NCBI GenBank assembly: GCA_029204225.1
Contig: CM055099.1
Coordinates: forward strand, 61,227,753-61,287,752
From: Diphasiastrum complanatum
Taxonomy: Eukaryota; Streptophyta; Lycopodiopsida; Lycopodiales; Lycopodiaceae
Length of the DNA: 60,000 nt
Direction of reading: 5' to 3'
Part shown: positions 21,905-33,795 of the stretch, piece after piece
How positions within the stretch are numbered: position 1 is the stretch's first letter
Layout of the letters: each line of letters starts with the position of its first letter
Position numbers and translations under genes: made by a program
The notes under the pieces: model-generated
Told to the model about the DNA's origin: nothing
The model's input: only the letters and a program-made list of their open reading frames with translations
Database searches by the model: none

Positions 21905-23662
21905 TTAATTTAGTACAACTACATCATGCTTTGCACCATCATCAATAACGGGAGGCTAAAGCCTTGCCCTAGCCAGTATACTCAAGATAATTTCTTGTCT
22001 AAATCTGTATACTTGGCTTGATGTGTACTCAGGAAATGTAAACTACAAGATAGAACATTCATGTATCAGTAATGGCTAAAAACATCAACAAAATAGAAAA
22101 CTAATCATGATTCCAAAAATAAGAATAAACATAATTTATTACCTTAGAAATATCAACATCTTCCTAAAGGTTGAACCACTCAAAAAATAACTTGGCATTG
22201 TATAATGTGTACCACCCACAGTTGAATGAATTATTTTGCTGGGGTGACTACAAAAAAATTCAGCACACAAGAAATCAATTATGAAATAGAATGAATTAGA
22301 ATGAAACAAATACATTAGAATACTGATTTCAAAATGCTATTAAGAAAGACATAATTTACCTCCAAACTGACGATCTGCCAGTCCACTGAATGGGGAACAT
22401 CTGTAGGAATATATTTACTTAAATATGGAAGGAAAATATCTACATCCTTATGCGTATTGCTCGCCGAGTTCATCTTGACACAAAAACCCTAAATACTATT
22501 ACCTATAGATCTGTTAATAGAGATCACGTTTAAACTGCAGTGGTCATTGCAAATAAGATTGAAATTTCTTTAGCTACAATTCTGAAAACTATTTCCATTG
22601 ACAATGCCAATGTTAATGCATAAAATAGCAAAAAGCATTTAATATATCTTACTTGGTATGATAAGGGATGAGCATATATTTTGTTGCTGGTGTGAATCCA
22701 CTAGTCAGACACTGTGACAATGTGTCATTATTCTCCTTAAAGGCCTGAAACAAAAAATTACTCAGCACCAACAACTCATTGGATGAATCTCTTGAAATGT
22801 CATATTGCAAGAGTGTAAGCCCAGACTCTATCACATGATCACTGATAGAAGCCCGTCTGTCTTTGAGATCCAAACAATCAAGAACTCTATAATTTATACT
22901 AAAATTAAGTTCATCTAGTCTAAAACAAAAAGGAGTACCAATTGTATCTATAGCATTGGATATGTCCTTCTCAAATTTAAGATAGTCATCGGAATCTATA
23001 TATGTATAAAAATTTGAGGGAGGAGGAGGAGGTGGATGTGTAGTATCTACAGGGATTGAAGAGGTATCCAAAATAGATGTAGCTATATTTACAACAGTAT
23101 CAAGAGCAGTGTTATCTACAATTGATTTCGGGTTAGGATTTAGGGTTTCTGTGGTGTCTACCCTCCTTACTTTCTTCAGAGCTCTCTTGGGTGTTGTCTG
23201 CTTCCTAGGTCTCCTCGTAGGAAGATCAGTCCTATCTAGAGGAGTTGGTCTAGGAGCAGCAGGCTGAGATACATGCAATTTGCAAAACCTCTCTCTCATT
23301 CTCATCAGGAGCTGAAAATCCTTGGGCATTATGGTGACTCTCTTGGAATGGATTGCCAACAAAAATGAATCTTTGAAGAACAGGCTTATGTAATCTTCAG
23401 CAGCCTCCTGAAGGCACTGAAGAGCAATGGGTGTGAATCTAACCAGTTGTCCGAGATCATTTCTAGTTATGTTTTGGACAACACAGTAGAATGGAGCTCT
23501 TGGAATCAACAAAGCGGTAGATCTTTGATACTTACGTATCTCAGAGAGCCACATGATGTGGTTGTGCGTTCTAGGTCTGGCAGGAGGTGTAATGGCAACC
23601 ACAGGAGCTGAGGACGAGCCAGCAGAGAAGAAGTCCCTCCTTGTGTGCTTTCTCCTATCCAT
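21905..23662 (-). pseudogene. Histone H3-like fold fused to Ulp1/C48-like cysteine protease, four exons
   Basis: Exon 1 (23662-22653) opens at ATG and encodes 337 residues. Residues 37-125 follow the histone H3 fold closely (SEIRKYQRSTALLI, VRFTPIALQCLQEAAE, AIHSKRVTIMPKDFQL). The tail is only about 36 residues and lacks H3's usual Lys4/9/27 context. Residues 149-167 are basic (NLS-like), 210-215 are prolines, and 240-337 match the start of Ulp1-type proteases (SISDHVIESGLTLLQ; ATKYMLIPYHTK). Exons 22546-22360, 22247-22143 and 22042-21905 supply the rest in matching phase: NDHCSLNVIS (catalytic His), DVDIFLPYL, and QQNNSFNCGWY with Gln and Cys six residues apart. Damage: intron 1 acceptor CAG is now CAA, HW is HC, and exons 2, 3 and 4 each hold a TAG. 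The N-terminal ORF is intact. Confidence 0.8.
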
Positions 23663-24493
23663 GGACGTATACTATGGGATAGCGGACTTGTGCGTGATGG
23701 CTAGGAAGAGCAAGAAAGGATGATAAAGATTTCGCAAAGGACTGATATGTACGGACATATTGTATGGTATATCGGACCTGTGTGAGCCGAGTATAAGAGA
23801 GAGCGATTAGTATTGAAGAAAGACGCACAAGTGCGATACAAGGAGACACGTAGGCAGATGTATCGGACCTGTGCACATGGAAGGCGTTAGGAGGAATATC
23901 GATAGTGAAGGATGCGCACAAGTGCGATATGCGGAGCGAAAAAAAAAGTGAAAAAAATTCATCGAAGTTTGTGATTTTATATCGCGGTTTGCACGTGCGA
24001 AAGAACGTCTTGTCACACATGTGGAACTTGTATGGTCCAATGCGAGAGTGACACGTGTCACCCTGTCACTTTACACATGTGAAATCTCTACGAACGAATG
24101 TGCGAGCGACATGTGTTGTTGAACAAACGAATGAACACAAGACACGTGTACAGTTGTCATTTCACACGTGTCCAGGTGTCACCTCACACGTGCCAGTTCC
24201 TGTAGTCCAATTGAAAGTAGACATGTGTCCTTTGACCGTTGACCACACGTGCAAAAATTTAGTATCAAGGGCAGAAACCCGAGTAAATTTTTACTTTTAC
24301 CATTCTCGAAATTTGCGGCATATCGGTCTTGTGCACGCGCATTGTCGTCCGTTTGCTTCCAATGCTACCTACTTGCACACAAATGCGATATTCGGTATCT
24401 ACCTGCCGTACATATCTCTCTTGTGCGCGATCTTGATAGTTAGTTTTGTTTCAGTTCTCTCTCATGCACAAGTGCAATATCTACATTATTTCC
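23663..24493. promoter_or_regulatory. Divergent promoter region with repeated motifs
   Basis: Separates the minus-strand H3-protease gene from plus-strand gene 1. Six CACGTG (G-box) sites at 23992, 24052, 24143, 24165, 24187 and 24246, all within 260 bp. Four copies of CACAAGTGCGATAT or close variants at 23826, 23917, 24378 and 24467, plus a second motif like ATATCGGACCTGTGCAC near 23773, 23862 and 24318. Open frames here are not gene-like. Regulation is inferred from position and motif density only. Confidence 0.6.
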
Positions 24494-25877
24494 ATGGCCT
24501 CTTCCTTAGAATCCTCACGAGATTCAGGCTTGAGTTCATTTCTTAGTGAATTTGGGATTACTAAAAATCTAGACTACTTCCACAGCCTATTCAGGCTATA
24601 TCTACATGTTTTCAGGACTGCACAACCAAATTCTGATATATTTTATGAACACTATGTTAGATTCAGAGATATATTTAGTAAGCTTGTTTTCTCCATAGGT
24701 TCACTCCAGTACATGCATTATACTGATCTTGTTTATTTCTTTCCAACTTTCAGACATAGACTAGATAGAATGTTCACCAAATTGTTTGATCTTTTCAAAA
24801 GCAGTTCAATGTGTCCTTATTGCAACAAGAAATGTTGATTGGTAGAATATCAGAGTGGTTTCGTACTTTTCCTTTTAGATCCTAGATGATGAGGAAGTAT
24901 CTGTTGTTGACCCTCCTTTTGCACCATCATCTGTTCAGTCAGCTATTAAGGATATCAGTCACTTCTTTATCGACGCTCTTGATAAGAAAAGTGACTTTAC
25001 TGATGTAAATACTGATGTTCTCTGGGATTCTTTTATTGGTCAAAATACATCTACTGATGAATCGATCCCGATAGAGGAGTCTAAATGTCTTTTCAGTTTG
25101 TCTGTATATTATATTAATGACAATGTATATTTTACTGCTGTTGATTTATGTAAATTTTTTGACTATCGTGAAGATGAGGTTCTATGTTTATTATTCGGCA
25201 CAATTTTCGAATTCTCTGACTTTGTAGATTTTGAAACAGATGACCTTGTTGCTGGTATTGATTTTGATGATGAGGAAAAAATTATGACCGATGAAGAATG
25301 TCTGACTAAGGCTTTATCAAATATTGTTGAGGATGGGCGAGGCAGACCATCCGATGAAAAATTCACGACATTTCAATCCCAGATGGGCTTCCCTCATCCA
25401 TCATAAATGCATTTCACTGAAGATTCCACTTCAGTACGTGGTCATTATATTGATCATCCTAATCTGGTTGATGCTGATGATGAAGAATGTGTAAGTGTTT
25501 AAACTTCCTTGCATTACAATGTTTTTAATCATTGAATGTGTTTTTGCTAGCATATTTCCTATTGCAAGATGCTCTCATAATTGATGATTTTGCTGCGAGA
25601 CAAGGTGACTTCAGACAACACGCATCCTCGTTCCAGAGGGATAGTGGACTTGGCCACTATCTTAGACATTTCTTGAAGAATGAGATCTGTATTGCTCATT
25701 CCAAACTGAGCCCAGTTGAGGAGAGTCTTATAATGACAGTTAAAGCTTTATTATTTTACCTAGGAGGACATAACTTTGTTAAGACAAATAAGATCATTTT
25801 TGTCAAAAGATCTTATGTTTGGAATATTTTAGGTTCTACTGATGGGAATGTTCCTTTAAGAAGCTCTCAATATTCAT
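24494..25877 (+). pseudogene. Gene 1, copy 3: long 5' end, BRO-N-like segment (tentative)
   Basis: ATG at 24494 (MASSLESSRDSG) starts about 100 open codons. Frame slips near 24795 and 24888 lead into an acidic frame (LDDEEVSVVDPP) open to 25406. That frame includes YYINDNVYFTAVDLCKFFDY, which resembles the start of BRO-N domains of viral and phage proteins; this is a motif impression only. The exon ends at 25490 with GTAAGT. The acceptor, TTACAG in copy 2, is TTGCAA here. The second exon continues to 25877, where it joins unrelated minus-strand sequence. In the tandem unit gene 1 is followed by gene 2. Confidence 0.6.
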
Positions 25878-26246
25878 TGAAATGGAGTCCTAGTGATCTT
25901 ATGCATACCTATGTTTAATGTATCCCTCTCTCTCTTCAAGTGATATGTCCTAGGGATTGGGACTTTTCTTATTTGAACTTGCTTAAAAACTTCTCTAATT
26001 AGTTTAAATATTGTTGCATATGCTTCCCTGCTAATACCTGTAAAATCACAAGCACCCTGAACTATAGTCTTATCTGAAATTTTTTAAATGTCCACCATCA
26101 AAGACTCTGCTATTTTACACTTTACATTTGAAATCCTATTGTTCATCATGATACGCTCAGTGGATTTGCAAGTCACTATTGTGTCCAATGACATTCCTAG
26201 TGAAGCATTGTCTTTAATATTCCGAGGAGCTACTAATGCAGATCTG
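25878..26246 (-). pseudogene. Unidentified coding fragment, minus strand
   Basis: One frame runs from a likely acceptor (TTTTTTGCAG, ending at 26247) to the junction with gene 1 copy 3 at about 25878, broken only by one TAA. The sequence includes GACDFTGISREAYATIFKLI and KVPIPRTYHLKRERDTLN, so it looks like a conserved protein, but I do not recognise it. It truncates gene 1 copy 3, so it belongs to another element or to a rearranged part of the same unit. Confidence 0.45.
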
Positions 26247-26418
26247 CAAAAAAAATAGATAGTTAACAGAATATCACCATAGCTGAAATTAAATCCAAAT
26301 GTTATTGAAAAACTTACAAAAATTAGAATATGCTTACTTGAATACATGGATCCTTCTATTTCGATAACCTCCTTTTGAAAGCGTTTGAAAGCAAAAAGAA
26401 GCGGATCATGATGCCTTC

Positions 26419-26552
26419 ATGAATAGCCATCAAGGAGCATCCAACGACAGTTCTTGGTTCCTGGATTCCGGTGCCACTCAACATATGACCAGTCTCATTG
26501 GTTGTTTCGACTCCTATACATCCTATAGTACCAACAAATACGTTCACCTTGA
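26419..26552 (+). pseudogene. Copia protease fragment
   Basis: SSWFLDSGATQHMTS is a typical Copia aspartic protease active-site region. Homology ends near 26552, where CpG-rich DNA with repeated GACGTC words (26553-26660) begins. Confidence 0.7.
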
Positions 26553-26699
26553 TTCCGACGTCCCAGATAGTTGTCGAAATCCAACGTTTATTAACAGAAT
26601 GATAAAAAAAAAGGTCCGACGTGTGTCTGACGTCTATCCGACGCGTTTGGACGTCAGAATTCGACGTCCCAAATTAGGTAAAAATAAATAAAAAATTCG

Positions 26700-27720
26700 T
26701 AAAAAATAGTGCACACATTTTTATCGGGCTGTTCTTGGAGTTGAGTTCTTGAAGAAGCGATGTTCGTGAATTGTTTTTAAAACAATATTTTGGAGTTGCA
26801 TTCAACATTTGGATCAAACAACAAACTAAGCATGAGGTACTTTTCATTTTATATTTTATTGCAATACTTCATGTCCATTATGAATGACAATACTTTATTG
26901 CATTGCTTTGTGCACATCATAAATTTCATTTAGATTTCTATATATGATATTGATTGTTGTTTTGAAATCCAACATTGCACATGGTTTTAATTTCTTAGCT
27001 GGTTATTACGTCAATCCACATCTCTAAATTCGACATTGCAATTTTTGAAAAAAGAACATTGCACATATAAAAGCAATGGCAATATAGCACGATCATTTGC
27101 AATGTATTTTGTTATAATACAATTAATACATTTACATTAAGTATTTTTTTCTCTCTTGTTCCATGAATTTGCATGCAATTCTGAACACGTCACACATCTA
27201 CATTGAGTATTTCTCCTCTCTTGTTCAATGAATTTGCAAGCAATTCTGAACATGTCATGATTGGATGACAATGATGATTGAATGTCTTTGTTATCTTCTA
27301 CTCAGCAATCATCTAATTTTCTCTTCCTGTATGAAGTTGCATGCTTTTCTAAACTTGTTGTATTATGTGGACTTTGTTATATGTCAAATCTGAACTTTGC
27401 GATAGAACCACTGAAACAATTGACAAATGTAGTTTTGTTTTTCATTGGTTCTTCCATGTTGTGTATTTCGATGAAATGTTGCTCGTGCTTGCCAATGTGA
27501 CTTCTCCATCCCTTGTGATGACCATACACTCAAGCTTTCATATGTGTTTGCATTAAATGTTGTATGATCTCTTAGTATGTGCTGCATATGTCAAAACCAT
27601 AATGTTAGTCTTATGTTTGGATCTACCAAAATCAAGATTCTAGCTTGCCCTCTCAAAACTAGTTTTTAGCACTAAAACTTGCTAAAAATGGATTTGCATT
27701 AGATCAATGGCTTATGCTCT
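26700..27720. other. AT-rich non-coding DNA with a tandem duplication
   Basis: No gene seen. A unit of about 65 bp occurs twice in tandem at about 27132-27258 (ATTGAGTATTT...GAATTTGCA-GCAATTCTGAACA). The right end is the leader of the Copia remnant that follows. Confidence 0.5.
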
Positions 27721-28441
27721 TGTACTTGGCTCTGATACCATGTGAAAGTACTGTACTTTAAGACCATAAATGGATCTACAAAAGATCCACAAGAGTGATT
27801 GGATTCTTGCTTAACAATCTATCAAAAAACTAGACACAAAAAAGTTGATCTAGATTGGCAATTTGACAAATAACAGGCATTAACAATCAAAAGCATTGAT
27901 AAACATTGAAATCCGAGACCACACATGTGTACTACAGGCTGTAGTACGGCCTTCAACCTGACAAACAAGTAGAAATTGATTTGGTTTCATTTGGATCACA
28001 AAAACTCAATGTACATAGTGAACTAGCTTGAGATTGCCAATGAGCTCCAAAATTTTTCTATCTTCTCACTATGGAGAGAGGGAATACATAGCAAATTCGA
28101 CTTCCTTCTTGAAGTTAGGTGGATTTACAGCATGTAATAAGAAAGCTAACTCACTCTTCTTGACCTAAAATGAAACCCTAGTCTATTTCCTAGAGTCATG
28201 CTTGGTAGATAGCTAGTTGGTCAAATTTTCACCTTAAATCTAGGATTTAGGTCCTATAAACTAGGAATGACCACCAAATAGACATGACCAACTCTCTTGA
28301 CTTGACCTAACCCACATTAGGAGTGGGTTGCCATGTGGCATATTGGCCTTACATGTGTGGAACCCAATTATACACAATATTTACAATGTTCTACATGGTT
28401 TTTGATCAAGCTAGATTTGCCAATTTTTGGCAATTCTTCAC
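27721..28441 (-). mobile_element. Copia remnant D: primer site plus 5' LTR
   Basis: TGGTATCAGAGC on the minus strand lies just before 27741, followed by an LTR of about 701 bp (TGTGAAAGTACTG...TTCTTCACA) matched by 1-602 in the opposite orientation. No gag follows to the left, so the body is lost. The two related LTRs form inverted repeats 27 kb apart. Confidence 0.8.
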
Positions 28442-28789
28442 ATTTTCATATGAAAACGTTTGACAGAAGAAAAGAGCTTCTCTTTTCGTACTTCTAGTTT
28501 ATACACCTTGCATCCAATAGACTAGTTTTTAACTCATATAAAGTAATCATCTCACAGATTATTGCTACTATGTGTTGTTGTAGCGATCAACGTACTTTTG
28601 TGAAAGAAGTGAATGACACTGTTATGGCTTTTCAAAGGAATGACTTTTTACGAAAGGAAAGCTGTACGAGATTACCAATAATATTTTCATACCCAATATG
28701 TTTCCTAGACTTATGTTTAAATTATTAAAAAATGCTGATTTTCTCATGATGAGCAGTTAGCACTCCATCTCAGGGGTGGCAATTGCCCC

Positions 28790-29420
28790 CTTGAGACACC
28801 TTGCTAACTGCACCAACACTTCTCCAAGGACAAAGAAAAAGATAAAGACCAAGATGGAGAGGAGGTTGACACCTCTCATGCTTCTACCTCAAAGAAGAAG
28901 AAGAATATCAAATGTTTCTTTTGTGGCAAGATGGGTCACTATGCTACAAATTGCTTTGAGAAGAAGAGTCAATTCAAGCAAGCCAACCTTTCAAATGAGA
29001 AAGACGACTCTATTGCGAGTGATGGAGAGGGATCTCTTATGGTCTCTAGTTTTTCATCTACACCTTTCAAGAAGGATGGATCTTGGTACATTGATAGTGG
29101 AGCATGATCACATATGTGTAGCTCCAAGGAGTCCTTCACATCTATTATGCCTTATGGAGGAGCTAAGAAGACTATCTATATAGCAAATGACCAAGAACGC
29201 AATATTGAAGGCATAGGGAGTATTCCCTTGAAGACCTAATCTTCCAAATTTCTTTCTCTCAACAAGGTTCTTTTTGTGCCTAATCTCACAAAGAACATCG
29301 TAAGTGTTGGCCAACTTCTTGATGGTGGCCTTGATGTGAAATTCAATATTGATACTTGTACTATCAAGAGAAATGATGAGATCCTTGCACATGGATCAAG
29401 ATTTGGAGGCATATGTAGAA
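28790..29420 (+). pseudogene. Copia fragment E: zinc knuckle and protease
   Basis: A Lys-rich gag end, knuckle CFFCGKMGHYATNCF at about 28912-28956, then protease with DSGA-TGA-SHM near 29100 and the LVGQL-like region (NLTKNIVSVGQLL) near 29290. A stop sits inside the active-site motif and another near 29240. Homology ends near 29420. Confidence 0.8.
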
Positions 29421-29486
29421 CAACTGATCAGACAGATCTTGATTCTACCAACAAAGCACGCAGTTTACTTGACAAAGGATGAGAAA

Positions 29487-29860
29487 GAAATGAATGCGAA
29501 CTTGAAACATATCTATTCGTGACCAACTCAAAAAGACTCTCAAAAGATTCGCGAAATTTGTCTTGCAATCAACTCAAAAGATTCGCGATACAGTTTCTTG
29601 TAGAAGCTCGTGGCTTTCTTTTTGAAGCTCGAAAGATTTGCGAATAGAATCTTGTCGTGAAATTTTTCTGTTTCTTGTTCAAGACTTAGATGTCGCAAAC
29701 AATTCATGAAATCTTCTGGACTATTCTTCAAGCTCACCTGTCACGAAACTATCTTGAACAGTTCATGAAATATCCTAGATTTTTTCTTCAAGCTCAAGAA
29801 TTGTCATCTGTCATGAACAATTTGTGAAAGATGAAAATGTCACGAAGAGACAAGTGTCGC
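29487..29860 (+). repeat. TTCGCGAA-rich direct repeat, left copy
   Basis: About 375 bp matching 31095-31470, both starting near GAAACATATCTATTCGTGACC and rich in TCGCGAA/TTCGCGA words with AAGCTC spacers. The two copies flank an RT/RNase H fragment. They may be LTR parts of one element. Confidence 0.6.
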
Positions 29861-30059
29861 GAACGATAGACTCAAATCGCCAGCTTGAATTCCAGCAAAA
29901 ATTCTTAAATCAGAATCCAAATCGAAACCACCCGTGAAAAGGTCAAACAGACAACGAAAATCATTAGAAAGATATGGTCAGGATGTTTTTTTAATACAGC
30001 CATCGAATTTTGTGGATTCTCTGACGAACCTCAAACATTCGAGAAAGTTGTAGATGGAC

Positions 30060-31080
30060 AGATAAAGATAGCTGGATTCAGGCAATGGAGGACGAAATGC
30101 CATCCATGTATAAGAACAATGTATGGACACTTGCACCTATACCCAATGGAAGAAAACCAGTCAAGTGCAAGTGGATCTACAAGATTAAAACAGGTCTTGA
30201 TGGAGAAAACATCAGATACAAGGCAAGGTTGGTTGCTAAAGGTTTTTCACAGAAGTATGGGATCGACTACACTGATACTTTCTCACCGGTAGTCAAACAT
30301 ACATCAATTCACTTGTTATTCATGTATTGCTTTCTTGCATGCAATATTGGAACAAGACTTATTCATGGACCAACCACTTGGTTTTGTAAGCCAAGAATAT
30401 CCAAAATACAGATGTCACATGAATAAAAACATTTTTGGTCTGAAAGAAACAACGAGACAATGGTATAGAAAGAAGGACAAAGCACTACGTTCCATAGGCT
30501 TCAAACCTCTACTTGTTGAATCAAATATCTATATCAAACATCCCAAAATGAGATAATCATTCTAGCTGTTTATGTTGATGGCACGCTTATCTTCTCAAGA
30601 AGAGATAAGTTAATTTCACATGTCAAAAGAGACATTTCTGAAATATTTGAGATCTCTAACCTAGGAGAAGCTAAAATCTATCTAGGCTTGCAGATCGTGA
30701 GAGACTTTGAAGGTGGTAAGTTGTATCTTTACCAACAAAAGTACACTCAAAAGATCATTGAAGACTTCAACATGCTCGAATGCAAAGGTGTGCATACTCC
30801 CATGATACCTGAAACAATACTGAACAACACAGATTGTCCGCAGACTCTCAAGGAAGAGGAACGATGGCCAAAACACCCTATCGTAGGCTGATTGGATCAT
30901 TGTTATATCTAGCAAACAACACCAGACCTGATATAGCATTTGCAGTATACAGGCTGAGCCAATATAATCCAAACCCGAGATCGTTGCATTGGAAATTGGC
31001 AAAGAGAGTACTATAATATCTCCAGGAAATGAAAAACTATGGATTGTGTTATTCGAAGGAAGATAATTTCACATCGAATC
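30060..31080 (+). pseudogene. Copia fragment F: reverse transcriptase and start of RNase H
   Basis: Encodes [40 protein letters not shown], then across frameshifts [18 protein letters not shown] (catalytic Y-DD altered to VDG), LGLQI and LIGSLLYLANNTRPDIAFAV. The catalytic motif is damaged and the frame shifts at least three times. Bounded by the two TTCGCGAA-rich repeats. Confidence 0.82.
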
Positions 31081-31094
31081 TTACAATGAAAGAA

Positions 31095-31470
31095 ATGAAC
31101 ACAAACTTGAAACATATCTATTCGTGACCAACTCGAAAAGACTCTCAAAAGATTCGCGAAACAGTTTCTTGTAGAAGCTCGTGGCTTTCTTGTTGAAGCT
31201 CAAAATATTCGCAAACAGAATCTTGTCGTGAAATTTTTTTGTTTCTTGTTCAAGCTTCAGTTGTCGCGAAATTGTTGCGAACAATTTGCGAAATCTTCTG
31301 GACTTTTCTTCAAGCTCAACTGTCGCGAAACTATCTCAAACAGTTCGCGAAATATTCTAGATTTCTTCTTTAAGCTCAAGAATTGTCATTTGTCATGAAC
31401 AATTCATGAAAGACGAAAATGTTGTGAAGAGACAAGTGTCACGAACAATTTGCAAAACACGAAGCTGAGA
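31095..31470 (+). repeat. TTCGCGAA-rich direct repeat, right copy
   Basis: Second copy of the 29487-29860 repeat. It continues into sequence with a TAAATAAAAGG TATA-like word near 31604, consistent with, but not proof of, an LTR promoter. Confidence 0.55.
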
Positions 31471-32029
31471 CGTAGAGATGGACTATCGCGAATTATTTGC
31501 GAACAAATTTTATTTGATCTTGAAAACTAAACATCTATTTGAATATCAACTATCATAAACGGTTAGATATCTACTGTTACAACATTGAAAGGCCAAAAGA
31601 CCTGTAAATAAAAGGAACCTTGTAGCTATTGTGCACATGTCAATTTATGATGTATGAACTTGAATGCAAATGTGTCTGTTGTTGTTTGTGTGTCTGATTC
31701 TCCCTTTCATTTCAATTCCGCACATTGGTTGAGTTTGTTGAATGCTGCATTAATTTATAAACGTAGATCAACAGTGCCTTACTACATTCTAAAGGACTGT
31801 AGGAGCGATTCAGTTGGCAGTGTCCAGCGATCGCATTGAACTCCATCCGAAACGCGTTGAATTTGCGGTTGCGACTGTTTCGCGATCTCCATCAAAATCT
31901 CGGTTTTGACTCCCCATGGCTTCCAAATAGTGTTTTCCCACTTCTCCAAAGCCTACACAAATCGACATAGTCGTCTTAGATGTCACACGAATCTAGCTCC
32001 AATTCTTGTCCGGTGATTGCAATCTCCAA

Positions 32030-32041
32030 GCTCTGATACCA
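32030..32041 (-). promoter_or_regulatory. Isolated Copia primer binding site
   Basis: Minus strand TGGTATCAGAGC with a nearby candidate LTR edge (TGACAACAACG at 32045). The matching LTR end and body could not be found. Confidence 0.6.
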
Positions 32042-32044
32042 AGT

Positions 32045-33793
<1,749 letters not shown>

Positions 33794-33795
<2 letters not shown>

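Noticed and set aside
24055-24546. 163-codon plus-strand ORF over the promoter region, and minus-strand ORFs at 23655-24061
   Set aside because: Cys/His/Thr-rich translations of the repeated CACGTG/CACAAGTGC motifs; no domain and not conserved with gene 1.
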